The position numbers were made by a program, and so were the translations under genes. From positions 14,988 to 31,595 of the forward strand of contig PKVB01000128.1 of the NCBI GenBank assembly GCA_003131365.1: a DNA stretch of 16,608 nucleotides, read 5' to 3'. The notes under the pieces were generated by a model. The model saw only the letters and a program-made list of their open reading frames with translations, was not told the DNA's origin and searched no databases. This document shows positions 6,746 to 14,847 of the stretch, piece after piece; position 1 is the first letter of the stretch, and each line of letters starts with the position of its first letter. This stretch comes from Gemmatimonadota bacterium (GTDB lineage: Bacteria > Gemmatimonadota > Gemmatimonadetes > Gemmatimonadales > Gemmatimonadaceae).

Positions 6746-8677
6746 TCAGCGCGTGGCCTTTGCAGTTGCGATTCTCGGGCGCGAGGTCTCTCTCTCCGCG
6801 AGCGAGCTCGTCGCGACCGTTTCCGGCTCGATCGGCACGCCCGCGCGCCTCACCACGTAGGCCTCCATCGCGAAGTACTCGGGAAGGCCGAGCCGGTCGA
6901 CGCGCTGCGCGGTGTTGCGGTTGCGCTCCTCGACGCGTTGCCAGAACTCCCGGTCGTCCTGCCCGGGGAACGGCGCGCGATCCTTCTGACTCTGGTGCTT
7001 GAAGATCGCCATCTTCTTCGCCCTCAGCTCGTCTTCCGACAGCGGGACCAGCACGTCGGCCTCGGCGATCTCCCACTCCTGCCAGGCGCCGCGATAGTAC
7101 CACATCTCCGGAGGCGAGCCCGAGTACTGGCTGAGCGCGCCTTGTATGGCCTCGAGACACATCCTGTGCGTGCCGTGCGGGTCGGAAAGGTCGCCAGCGA
7201 CGAATACCAGCTCCGGCTTCTCCTCCTCGAGCAGATCGAGCACGATGCGCACGTCCTCGGGGCCGATGGGATCCTTCCTGACCTTGCCGGTCTGATAGAA
7301 GGGCAGGTTGAGGAAGCGGGCCTGCTCGCGCTTCATGCCGAAGGTCTCGATGCCCGAGACCGCCTCGGCTTCGCGGATCGCGCGCTTCATCACCTGCACC
7401 GGGAACGCGTCGGTCTCTCCTACCTTCTTCGAGTCGAGGAATTCTTCCACCTCCTCGATCAGAGCGCCCGCCCTCGAATCGTTGATGTCGAAGTCGTTGC
7501 CGAACCGCCGCAGAAAATCCGCGTAGCGGCGAACTTCGTGGTCGAACACCGCGATGTTGCCCGATGTCTGGTAGGCGACGACGATGTCGTTCCTGTTCTG
7601 GTGCAGCTTGTTGAGCATGCCGCCCATCGAGATGACATCGTCGTCGGGGTGCGGAGAGAACACCACCACGCGTTTGCCGGTCGGCAGCTTGCTCCGCCCC
7701 CGTATCTTGGCGATCAGCGCATTGAAGACGGCGCCGTTGAGGGGGCCAGCCTTTCCGTAGCGTGACAGTAGCGGACTCAAGTGGTGCTCGCGGTAATCAT
7801 TCTCGTCTAGCTTGAGCACCGATTTCTTGGTCGTCTCACTCAACCAGATGACGGCGTCGATCTCCTTCTCGCGCGTCCATTTCACCTCGCCCAGCACCCA
7901 CGGCGTTCGAAAGCGCGTGAGGTCGGCCGCCGCCGCGAAGTCGACGTAGAACACGGCCGCTGGATGTTGCTGAAGATAGGTCGCCGCGACGTCGGGGTCC
8001 GGCTCTCCCTCCACCGCCCGCCGAATGATGGCTGCCTTGTGCTCTCCCGTTGCCACGAGGGCGATCTCGCTTGCTTCCAAGATCGTCGCGACACCCATTG
8101 TGATCGCTTCGGTGGGCACGTTGTCTTCGCCGAAGAAATCGCCGGCGGCATCGCGACGCGTGACGGTGTCCAGCGAGATGCGACGAGTGCGCGAATCAGC
8201 GCCCGAGCCGGGCTCGTTGAACCCGATGTGCCCGGTCTTGCCAATGCCAAGAATCTGAAGATCGATTCCGCCCGCTTTTTTGATGGCGGCTTCGTACGCC
8301 TCGCATTCATCATCCACGTCGTCACGGGGAACGTCGCCACGAGGGATGTGGATGTTCTCGGGACGCACGTTGATGTGGTTGAAGAGATTCTCCCACATGA
8401 ACCGGTGATAGCTGTGAATGCTCTCCGGTTTCATCGGGTAGTACTCGTCGAGGTTGAAGGTCACGACGTCCGAGAAGTCGAGGCCTTCCTCGCGGTGCAT
8501 CTTGATCAGCTCGCGATAGATCCCGATGGGCGTGCTGCCAGTGGCGAGTCCGAGCACGGCGTGGCCCCCCTCCTGCCGGCGCTCCTTGACTATCTCGGCG
8601 ATTCGCCTGGCGATCGTGCGGGCGATCTCGTCGTACTCGACGACGACCAGGGGGACTCGTTCACGGGAGGATGACAT
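6746..8677 (-). CDS. glucosamine-6-phosphate deaminase fused to PIG-L/LmbE deacetylase
   Basis: This 643-residue cytoplasmic enzyme has two domains. Residues ~8-265 are NagB-like, turning glucosamine-6-phosphate into fructose-6-phosphate and ammonia: GLATGSTP (43-50) is the phosphate loop, D77 in FNLDEYY is the expected general base, and GIGKTGHIGFNEPGS (144-158) holds H150 and E155. E. coli Asp141 is Thr148 here. Residues ~333-610 are a PIG-L/LmbE zinc deacetylase: SPHPDDD (341-347) gives the His-x-Asp-Asp metal motif and DPHGTH (499-504) a further His ligand, so N-acetylglucosamine groups are likely substrates. The linker (266-332) is typical of this long class, known in Bacteroidota and Gemmatimonadota at ~640-660 residues. 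It replaces separate NagA plus NagB steps in one plausible reading. The ATG lacks a clear ribosome site. It lies last in a possible minus-strand run with the serine hydrolase and peptidase genes. Confidence 0.9.
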   Translation of the reverse strand: MSSSRERVPLVVVEYDEIARTIARRIAEIVKERRQEGGHAVLGLATGSTPIGIYRELIKMHREEGLDFSDVVTFNLDEYYPMKPESIHSYHRFMWENLFNHINVRPENIHIPRGDVPRDDVDDECEAYEAAIKKAGGIDLQILGIGKTGHIGFNEPGSGADSRTRRISLDTVTRRDAAGDFFGEDNVPTEAITMGVATILEASEIALVATGEHKAAIIRRAVEGEPDPDVAATYLQQHPAAVFYVDFAAAADLTRFRTPWVLGEVKWTREKEIDAVIWLSETTKKSVLKLDENDYREHHLSPLLSRYGKAGPLNGAVFNALIAKIRGRSKLPTGKRVVVFSPHPDDDVISMGGMLNKLHQNRNDIVVAYQTSGNIAVFDHEVRRYADFLRRFGNDFDINDSRAGALIEEVEEFLDSKKVGETDAFPVQVMKRAIREAEAVSGIETFGMKREQARFLNLPFYQTGKVRKDPIGPEDVRIVLDLLEEEKPELVFVAGDLSDPHGTHRMCLEAIQGALSQYSGSPPEMWYYRGAWQEWEIAEADVLVPLSEDELRAKKMAIFKHQSQKDRAPFPGQDDREFWQRVEERNRNTAQRVDRLGLPEYFAMEAYVVRRAGVPIEPETVATSSLAERETSRPRIATAKATR

Positions 8678-8829
8678 CAGCGAGAGGAAAGGCGCACTCT
8701 GTAAGTTACGCTCGCGAGCCGGATGATGCTCTTGCTGTTTCTCATACTGGAAAAATCTACGGTCAGCTGAGAGCGTTGACCAACGGTTTCTCCTCGTACG
8801 CGTCTCTGCTCAAGCGGCAAGCCCAGAAA

Positions 8830-10065
8830 TCAACGAGCTTCCCAGTTCACGATGCGAGCGCCGAGCACCGATTGCTGAACCGCGTCGGCCACGTCGCGGC
8901 GCAGCTGGACGTGCCGGGTGTTGTTGCGCGTCGGATTCACGCGGTTGGTGAGGACCACGACGAAGAGATCCTTCTCGGGATCGATCCAGATCGAGGTGCC
9001 CGTAAATCCGGTGTGGCCAAAGCTCCAGGGAGAGAAGAACTGTCCCGCGCTCGATCCGCCCTCAGGCGAATCCCAGCCGAGCGCACGGGTTGATTCCTTT
9101 CCCTGGCGCGCAGTCCAGCGCGCGATCGTCGCCGGCTTGACGATGCGAACGCCGTTAGCGCCTTCGCCGCCGTTCAGAATCATCATCGAGAAAAGAGCGA
9201 GATCCTTGGCGGTGGAAAAAAGGCCGGCGTGTCCGGCAACCCCGCCCATGGCCCACGCATTCTCGTCGTGCACCGTTCCCCACAGCAGTCCACCCCGTGC
9301 TTCGTCGACCTGCGTGGGCGCGATGCGCGGACGCAGCGCGATCGGCGGCTGGAACTGGGTGTCGATCATGCCCAGCGGCTTGAAGATCTTTTCATTCGCA
9401 AGGACGTCGAGCGTCTTGCCGGTGATTCTCTCCATCACCAGCTGCAGGATGATCATGTCCCAATCGCTGTAGACCATGCTGGAGCCGGGCGTGTACTCGA
9501 GCGGGCGCGCGTTGATCTGATACAGGTACTGCTCTCGGCCGCGCGCGGTGGCGTAAATGTTCGCGCCCGCCTCGAGCCCGCCGCTGTGTGTGAGGATCTG
9601 CTTCACCGTGATCTGCGCCTTCTCCGGTGAATTGAACTCGGGAAGGTAGGAGACCACCGTACGGCTGATATCGAGCTGGCCCCCTTCCTCGAGAATCATC
9701 GCCAGAGTGGTCGTGGCGATGACCTTAGTGAGCGAAGCGAGGTCGTAGAGCGTGTTCGTGTCGGCCTTGGGCGATCCTGGCTGATTCCAGTCGATGTAGC
9801 CGTAACCCTTCATGTAGGCAATGTGTCCATTGCGTCCGACGGCGATTGTGACGCCCGGAGCCACCGCTTCCTCGATCGCCGTTTTGACGATCTTGTCGAG
9901 CTTGCCAGCGATCGCGGTGTCGAGTCCGGAGTTGTTGAGGCCGACCTCGGGGTCGGCGTACTTGATCGGCGGCGGTGCGGCGACGGCGACGCGGGCCGGG
10001 GGCGGCGGGGCGCACGCTGCCAGCGCGGCGAGAGCAAAAACGGCAAAGGAGGTCAGAGACTTCAT
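8830..10065 (-). CDS. serine hydrolase lipoprotein (beta-lactamase family, PBP4b/YfeW-like)
   Basis: This 411-residue lipoprotein belongs to the class C beta-lactamase/DD-peptidase/esterase fold. I chose the ATG at 10065 because it opens a lipoprotein signal (MKSLTSFAVFALAALAAC) with lipobox LAAC and C18 as the lipidated residue. The longer frame adds 31 non-signal residues. Catalytic motifs: SLTK (Ser111, Lys114), YSD (199-201, the Tyr motif with Asp in place of Asn) and GHTG (350-353, in place of KTG). The ending WIDPEKDLFVVVLTNRVNPT is very like YfeW/PBP4b and the hydrolase domains fused to GH3 enzymes in other phyla, which act on peptidoglycan. A Pro/Ala linker follows the lipid anchor. 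It is 152 bp upstream of the nagB/PIG-L gene on the same strand, suggesting a role in cell-wall recycling; a general esterase remains possible. Confidence 0.87.
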   Translation of the reverse strand: MKSLTSFAVFALAALAACAPPPPARVAVAAPPPIKYADPEVGLNNSGLDTAIAGKLDKIVKTAIEEAVAPGVTIAVGRNGHIAYMKGYGYIDWNQPGSPKADTNTLYDLASLTKVIATTTLAMILEEGGQLDISRTVVSYLPEFNSPEKAQITVKQILTHSGGLEAGANIYATARGREQYLYQINARPLEYTPGSSMVYSDWDMIILQLVMERITGKTLDVLANEKIFKPLGMIDTQFQPPIALRPRIAPTQVDEARGGLLWGTVHDENAWAMGGVAGHAGLFSTAKDLALFSMMILNGGEGANGVRIVKPATIARWTARQGKESTRALGWDSPEGGSSAGQFFSPWSFGHTGFTGTSIWIDPEKDLFVVVLTNRVNPTRNNTRHVQLRRDVADAVQQSVLGARIVNWEAR

Positions 10066-10190
10066 GAGGACGACGGTAGGGTACAGTAAGGCGGCCCCGC
10101 TTGAGCGCGAGGCCCACTGATGTTCACCAAGAAAGACGATTGTATCAGCCCCGCACAACGTCCCGGTCTATGTTCGCCGCGGGCTTGCGG

Positions 10191-11681
10191 TTAGCGTCCA
10201 GGCGCGCGAATGCAGTTCCTGATGAGATCGCCGGCCGCCACGGAATCCGCCCGCGTGGAGAGGGTGGGGCAGGGCGGGGGAACCGCGCTCGTGAGTGAGC
10301 GATGCCCGTTCGAGCCGACGGAGCGAACCGCGGCCCACCCATCGTCGAGCTGGTCGGGAAGAAGAAACGAGGTCGTGTCTCCAGCCTGATAGATCTTTTC
10401 ATACGTCGGCGAAAAGGTGCGGCGGAAAAGAACTTCGTAGGTCGCCGCCCCTGGAATGGGCCGCCAGGTGATCATCCACTTCTGTCCGCCCGATGCCTGA
10501 TCGCGACGCGCGAATGCGGCGGGGGGAGCCGGAGCATTGGCGAGCGTTCCGACGACGGAGCCGTTGAGCCTGGCTATGTTCGCGACGTAACCAAAGTTCA
10601 CGTGCGCGAAATCGTCGGTCGGCAGATGCTGGCGCTTGTAGTTCTCGAGCCGCTCCGTGAAACGAAGCCCCGGATCGCCAAGACTCACATACGGGCTGTG
10701 GTCTCCTCCGCGAGAGATGCGATCGAGCCTGAACACGGGGAGAATCTGGAACGTCGGGTTATAAATCGTTCCTGTCGCCCAGGCGTAGCGCGCGAGCTCC
10801 CTGCTCGGACCGTTGTCCGGCTCCGCGCCGAAAATCCGGGCGCTGGTAGAGTCCACCTTGCCATCGTCAGCGACTACGTTGCCCACGATGTCGTCGGTGA
10901 ATGCCGACACGATCTTGTAGCCTGCCGTGTGCAATCGCTGCGCGAGGTGCGTCGAGCCGTATAGTCCCTCCTCCTCGCCGGAGTAGGCAACGAAGATCAC
11001 CGATGCTTCGAGCCCGTGCGGAAAATGTTTCGAAAACACGCGAGCAAGCTCGATCACAGCAGAAGTGCCAGTGCCATCGTCGTCGGCGCCCGGCGCGTCC
11101 TGCGTTGCCTCAAATCGCGCCAGCGGCCCGAGATCAGTGCGCGCGCAGATGCACGAATCATAGTGGCCGCCCATCACCAGCACTCTCGTGGTGTCTCGCC
11201 CGGGCAGCCAGGCGACCACATTCACGATGTTGACCATCGGGCGGTCGGGGTGCCCGCGCATCTCCATCATCGCCGGATCGTACTCGACGCGAAGGCATCC
11301 GCCACACGCCTGGCTGTATCCCTGCAACTTGCTGAACAGATACCGGCGCGCCGCGCCAATTCCCCGGGTGTTGCTCAGCGTATCGCTCATCGTGTGCCGG
11401 GTGCCGAATGAAACGAGCGTCGAGTCCGTTGCTCGAATCTCCGACGTCGAGATGTCGCCGATGGCGGCAGCGAGGGCCGGATCGCGGGTGAGGCCGAGCG
11501 TCACATCGGCTGCACCGGTGGTGGGAGACATGGGCGGGCCGAAGACCACCGTGGCCGGGCCCATACCTGGGGAAGTAACGATGACGGCCTGTCTCGTCCC
11601 GACCTGGGTCGACGGCGGAGGCGAACATGATAGGGCGAACAAAAGAGTAGGGGCCAAACGGCCGAACGTTCTACATAGCAT
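10191..11681 (-). CDS. secreted M28 family zinc metallopeptidase with C-terminal Fn3-like domain
   Basis: This 496-residue exported aminopeptidase-type enzyme starts best at 11681, where MLCRTFGRL begins a signal peptide ending in the lipobox-like ALSC (C19). The longer frame has no signal at its start. The two-zinc site of family M28 is complete: H173 in GGHYDS, the Asp run in PGADDDGTG (200-202), E236 and E237 in SGEEEGLYGS (catalytic base and ligand), D264 in DDIVGN and H328 in GGDHSPY. Residues ~400-470 look like a fibronectin-III-type beta domain (WRPIPGAATYEVLFRR), common after secreted M28 domains. Extra Cys pairs occur at C126/C129 and C177/C179, the latter right after the zinc His. 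It may be the first gene of a minus-strand run with the serine hydrolase 125 bp downstream, and is divergent from the ElaA-type gene. Confidence 0.88.
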   Translation of the reverse strand: MLCRTFGRLAPTLLFALSCSPPPSTQVGTRQAVIVTSPGMGPATVVFGPPMSPTTGAADVTLGLTRDPALAAAIGDISTSEIRATDSTLVSFGTRHTMSDTLSNTRGIGAARRYLFSKLQGYSQACGGCLRVEYDPAMMEMRGHPDRPMVNIVNVVAWLPGRDTTRVLVMGGHYDSCICARTDLGPLARFEATQDAPGADDDGTGTSAVIELARVFSKHFPHGLEASVIFVAYSGEEEGLYGSTHLAQRLHTAGYKIVSAFTDDIVGNVVADDGKVDSTSARIFGAEPDNGPSRELARYAWATGTIYNPTFQILPVFRLDRISRGGDHSPYVSLGDPGLRFTERLENYKRQHLPTDDFAHVNFGYVANIARLNGSVVGTLANAPAPPAAFARRDQASGGQKWMITWRPIPGAATYEVLFRRTFSPTYEKIYQAGDTTSFLLPDQLDDGWAAVRSVGSNGHRSLTSAVPPPCPTLSTRADSVAAGDLIRNCIRAPGR

Positions 11682-11733
11682 GTTATTTTTATCCGAATGA
11701 GGACGGTTCAACGGCTGAGAATAGGCACCGGAA
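11682..11733. promoter_or_regulatory. divergent intergenic region, M28 gene / elaA-type gene
   Basis: Only 52 bp separate the two divergent starts, so the promoters must overlap each other or the 5' coding ends. An AT-rich patch (TGTTATTTTTATCC) lies next to the peptidase start. No clear paired -35/-10 elements or operator palindrome can be seen, so the two genes may share control but this is only inferred from spacing. Confidence 0.35.
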
Positions 11734-12246
11734 GTGAGTAAGACAAGCGCGCGAGCCGCGTCGCATCCGGGCATTGCCCCACAACACCCGGACGATTTTT
11801 TCTGGCAGTGGTCCCGCTTCAGCGAGTTGACGGTGGAGGATCTCTACGCCGTCGTGCGCCTTCGCGAGGCGGTTTTCGTAGTCGAGCAGAACTGCCCTTA
11901 TCCCGACGCCGATGGGCGCGATCCCAAGGCCTGGCATCTCCTCGGCTGGGTGCAGCGCCCGACCGAGCGAGCTCTGGTCGCGTATGCGCGCATCTTCGAA
12001 CCGGGAGCGCGTTACGACGAAGGCTCGATCGGCCGCGTCGTCACAGCGCCGGACGTGCGGGGAACCGGCGTGGGCAAGGCGCTGATGGCTGAAGCCTTGC
12101 GACGAATCGAATCTTTGGCGCCGGGCCAGCGCATCAAGATCGCGGCGCAACGCCGGATCGAGGATTTTTATCTCGCGCTCGGATTCAGGACGGTCTCCGC
12201 GCCGTACGAGGAAGATGGGATCATTCACGTCGACATGCTCCGCTAG
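11734..12246 (+). CDS. elaA: GNAT acetyltransferase, ElaA family
   Basis: This cytoplasmic N-acetyltransferase has 170 residues; E. coli ElaA has 153. Typical ElaA motifs are present: LREAVFVVEQNCPYPDADG (43-61), then an AYARIF strand, GRVVTAPDVRGTGVGKAL (100-117) with the acetyl-CoA pyrophosphate-binding loop RGTGVG, and RRIEDFYLALGFRT (140-153). The physiological substrate of ElaA is not established. The start is GTG at 11734; no strong ribosome site precedes it, and the first ~18 residues are not conserved, so a later start is possible though no suitable codon stands out. The thioredoxin-type gene follows 12 bp after the stop, so the two probably form an operon. Confidence 0.88.
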   Translation: MSKTSARAASHPGIAPQHPDDFFWQWSRFSELTVEDLYAVVRLREAVFVVEQNCPYPDADGRDPKAWHLLGWVQRPTERALVAYARIFEPGARYDEGSIGRVVTAPDVRGTGVGKALMAEALRRIESLAPGQRIKIAAQRRIEDFYLALGFRTVSAPYEEDGIIHVDMLR

Positions 12247-12258
12247 AAATCAAATCAC

Positions 12259-12834
12259 ATGATCACCAAGGCACGCTACTGCGAGGGAGAAACCTTCGGC
12301 GAGTTCATGGCTCGTCCGATCAAGAACCACGATCTGTGGGTTGGGATCACCCACCATGTCGTCATCCCGATCGAGATGTCCGCCCGGGTTGAAGCCCTCG
12401 GTGGGCACTGGCACCTGCTGGTGCTGAGCGAAGACTGGTGCGGTGACGCGGTGAACATCGTCCCGGTCATGACCAAGCTCGCCGAGTCGGTGAGCAACAT
12501 GGACCTGCGCATTCTCGCGCGCGACGAAAACCTGGACATCATGGACACCCATCTCACCGGGAAATCACGCTCGATCCCTATCATTATTCTGCTGAACAAC
12601 AAGTTCCAGGAGTGCGGCTGGTGGGGGCCGCGTCCCAGCGCGCTGCAGAAATGGGTGGTGGAGAAGGGGATGCTCCTCCCCAAGGACGAGCGATACAAGG
12701 AGGTCCGGAAGTTTTACGCGCGCGATCGCGGGCTCACGACCATGCACGAGATTGTGGACATGCTCGAAAAGCGTTGCGTATTGGGTCCAGTGAGGGCGGC
12801 TGTGGGGTCGGCCGCGGGGTCAGCCGCGTTCTGA
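12259..12834 (+). CDS. thioredoxin-fold protein with single-Cys WCGD motif
   Basis: This 191-residue cytoplasmic protein is of the Thioredoxin_9 (PF14595-type) family. The active-site region reads LSEDWCGDAVNIVPVM (56-71), so only C61 of the usual CxxC remains, and SIP (105-107) supplies the cis-Pro loop. This one-Cys form is common in the family, whose function is not well known; it cannot act as a standard disulfide reductase by itself but may bind a partner thiol or use another Cys (C8 or C119). The C-terminal region (140-171) is a charged helix followed by a low-complexity Ala/Gly/Ser tail. It starts 12 bp after the elaA-type stop and is probably co-transcribed with it. No good Shine-Dalgarno is visible, as for several genes here. 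Confidence 0.82.
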   Translation: MITKARYCEGETFGEFMARPIKNHDLWVGITHHVVIPIEMSARVEALGGHWHLLVLSEDWCGDAVNIVPVMTKLAESVSNMDLRILARDENLDIMDTHLTGKSRSIPIIILLNNKFQECGWWGPRPSALQKWVVEKGMLLPKDERYKEVRKFYARDRGLTTMHEIVDMLEKRCVLGPVRAAVGSAAGSAAF

Positions 12835-12850
12835 GATTCTCTTCGACTCG

Positions 12851-12866
12851 GGCGGAGTGTTCCGCC
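12851..12866. terminator. small hairpin between convergent genes
   Basis: GGCGGA and TCCGCC pair around a GTGT loop in the 34 bp gap between the thioredoxin-type gene and the kinase gene, which converge. There is no T run on either side, so termination by this hairpin alone is uncertain. Confidence 0.4.
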
Positions 12867-12868
12867 GT

Positions 12869-14332
12869 TCAGGCTTTCGGGAGTCGGAGAGTGAAGATGG
12901 AACCCTTGCCCAGCTGGCTCTTTCCCGTGAGCGAGCCGCCCATGGCGCTGGCGAGCCTTCGGCTGATCGGTAACCCGAGCCCCGTGCCGACGGTCAACGA
13001 GTTCCTCGGTCTGATCTGCACGAACGGCTGGAACACGGCATCGAGTTGATCAGCCGGGATTCCAATGCCGCTGTCGATGACGCGAATCGCGACGGCTTCA
13101 GGCTCGGAGTCACACTCGAGAGTAATGGTGCCACCGAGAGGCGTGAACTTTATCGCGTTCGCCAGAAGATTCAGCACGATCTGCTGCACCTTTGCCGCGT
13201 CTGCTCGCGCTGCCAGGCGCGCGTGGCCGCCACGATAGTCGTACGTCAGGTCCTTTGCCTCCAGCTGCGAACCGATCAAGCCCTCCATGTCGCGGAGGAT
13301 CTCGTTGACGACGGTCGGCTGGAGATTCACCTCGATCCCCTGTCCGCTTTCGATCCGGGCGAAGTCGAGTATCGCCGTGATCAGCCCAAGCAGATGCTGC
13401 TGGCTCTGCTGAATTCGCAGGAGATCTCGGCGCTGCGCTTCGTTGAGAGGTCCGTGAATCTCCCGCTCCAGCAGCTCGGTGTAACCGAAAATCGCCTGCA
13501 GGGGCGTTCGGAACTCGTGGCTCAGCAGCGCGAGGAAGTCGGACTTCGCGCGGTTTGCCGCTTCCGCTTCCTCGCGCGCTTTGCGCTCGCTCAGGAGGAG
13601 CTCGTCCTTGGTCCGATATGCGGCCGCGAGTTGAACGGTGCTTGATGCCACCCGCAGCTCGAGATGTCGGATCAGCACGCGAATCGCTTCGTCGGCCTGC
13701 CGCCGTTTGCTGACGTCGCGGACGATCCAGCGATATTCGGCAGCAAGATAGTTTCTCGAAGATCGAGCGATCGAGGCCGACACCGCGGTTCTCGGACCGC
13801 GTCGCGGCTGCACCCACATCTCCCAGTCATCGAGCCGGCTCATGTCGCAGAGCTGATCGACCTGATGAGGATACTGTTTCCTGGCTGATTCCTCGAAGAA
13901 TGACGGTAGCAGCTTCCCGACGAGCTGTTTGGGCTCGACGCCGAGCAGCCGACCGGCGGCGACATTCGCTTCGTGTATCGTTCCGTACAGATCGGTGATG
14001 AGATAGGCGTCGGGCGCGAAATCGAACAGCTCGCGAAACCTGATGCGCTCTCGATCGAGCGCGTCTCTGCTGGCGGCAAGCGCCTTGCTACGCGCCTGGA
14101 GCTCCATGTCGGCGAGTCGGAGCTCCTCGATAGCGTCGACAAGGTCCTCGCGATCGCTTTCTCTTGTCGGGACATCCGCGAGCTCTGTCGCGGCCGGCCG
14201 GTTCCCGGGACGCTTCTCTACGTCGCGAACTTTGCGCGACGACTCTCGAAGGTCGTCGGAAGTCGGTTGGTGTCGCGGGTCCGTCATTCTACGCCGGCGA
14301 TGAGTAAAGCGGGCTTTCTCTTCATGAGACAT
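12869..14332 (-). CDS. soluble PAS-domain sensor histidine kinase
   Basis: This ~487-residue cytoplasmic histidine kinase has no membrane span or signal peptide. Numbering is from the ATG at 14332. Residues ~55-95 form a coiled coil. A PAS domain (~98-210) begins FRELFDFAPDAYLITD and binds an unknown signal. A second coiled coil (~215-262) leads to the HisKA dimerisation domain, with the phospho-acceptor His272 in SHEFRTPLQAIFGYTELL. The HATPase domain has the N box (LNLLANAIKFTP, ~388-399), G1 (DSGIGIP, ~420-426) and G2 (GTGLGLPISRRL, ~449-460). All catalytic boxes are intact. The start is uncertain: a TTG at 14341, ATG at 14332 and ATG at 14287 are all in frame and none has a clear ribosome site. 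No response regulator gene is adjacent, so it is an orphan kinase here. Confidence 0.9.
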   Translation of the reverse strand: MSHEEKARFTHRRRRMTDPRHQPTSDDLRESSRKVRDVEKRPGNRPAATELADVPTRESDREDLVDAIEELRLADMELQARSKALAASRDALDRERIRFRELFDFAPDAYLITDLYGTIHEANVAAGRLLGVEPKQLVGKLLPSFFEESARKQYPHQVDQLCDMSRLDDWEMWVQPRRGPRTAVSASIARSSRNYLAAEYRWIVRDVSKRRQADEAIRVLIRHLELRVASSTVQLAAAYRTKDELLLSERKAREEAEAANRAKSDFLALLSHEFRTPLQAIFGYTELLEREIHGPLNEAQRRDLLRIQQSQQHLLGLITAILDFARIESGQGIEVNLQPTVVNEILRDMEGLIGSQLEAKDLTYDYRGGHARLAARADAAKVQQIVLNLLANAIKFTPLGGTITLECDSEPEAVAIRVIDSGIGIPADQLDAVFQPFVQIRPRNSLTVGTGLGLPISRRLASAMGGSLTGKSQLGKGSIFTLRLPKA

Positions 14333-14442
14333 GAGATGCAACTACGGGGCCGAGCGCCACCTGTTCTGTCGTCGACTTCAGGCCCGGATTTGCGGCGATG
14401 GGATCGGGTTTTTCGGGCGAGAAACGGTCGAACGGTGGATCC

Positions 14443-14477
14443 CGAAAAAACGAAGAGGCACGGATGACCCGTGCCTC
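14443..14477 (-). terminator. intrinsic terminator of the KGG-protein gene
   Basis: On the minus strand GAGGCACGG and CCGTGCCTC form a perfect 9 bp stem with a 5-base loop, followed by TTCGTTTTTT. It lies 26 bases past the stop of the KGG gene and upstream of the kinase gene, so it should separate their transcripts. Confidence 0.87.
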
Positions 14478-14502
14478 ATTCGCTTCCGTCCGGCCTGGTC
14501 GG

Positions 14503-14847
14503 TCAATTGTTGTTTTCGTTCTCTCCGCTCGACCGGCGACCGCCGCGGGATGCTTCACCACCTTTTCTTCCCGCGATTCTGGCCTCTTCGCTAGTGAATT
14601 CGTGCGCGGTTCCTTTCTGGTGGGCGGCGCGCCCACCTTTCGCCGCGATTGCTCGCTGCGCCTGAGGATCCATCGCCGCGAATCCGCGGGGAGTCTTGCG
14701 ACCCACACCGCCTGTATTGCGTGACTCCGCTCCGCTCTCACTTCTCGTGCTGCTCATCGTGCCACTGCTTACGCCTCCCACTCCACTGCTGCTGCGTCCG
14801 ATCCGCTCGTCCATCCTGTCCCCTTGGTTGTCGGCCTGGTCTGCCAT
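14503..14847 (-). CDS. small hydrophilic KGG-repeat stress-type protein
   Basis: This 114-residue, very hydrophilic and probably disordered protein is of the KGG (GsiB/YciG-like, PF10685) family. The N-terminal half (1-50) is Ser/Gly-rich without structure. Residues ~55-101 carry two KGG units: GFAAMDPQAQRAIAAKGG (55-72) and EFTSEEARIAGRKGG (83-97). The tail ends in a run of Asn and Glu. Family members accumulate under general, desiccation or osmotic stress and resemble plant hydrophilins; the exact action is unknown. I chose the ATG at 14847, not the longer frame from 15018, because AGGAG lies 7 bases before it and the KGG part begins soon after, while the upstream extension is Arg-rich and not family-like. 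The strong ribosome site and terminator suggest a well-expressed single gene. Confidence 0.85.
   Translation of the reverse strand: MADQADNQGDRMDERIGRSSSGVGGVSSGTMSSTRSESGAESRNTGGVGRKTPRGFAAMDPQAQRAIAAKGGRAAHQKGTAHEFTSEEARIAGRKGGEASRGGRRSSGENENNN

Noticed and set aside
6938..8674. Two long plus-strand frames (275 and 236 codons) opposite the nagB/PIG-L gene
   Set aside because: Both are complements of a gene with two intact enzyme domains and show no motifs of their own.
10302..10964. 220-codon plus-strand frame opposite the M28 peptidase gene
   Set aside because: It is a shadow of the peptidase frame, which has all metal ligands.
13046..13817. Frames on both strands inside the kinase gene (199 and 235 codons)
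   Set aside because: The kinase frame contains all histidine kinase boxes; these have none.
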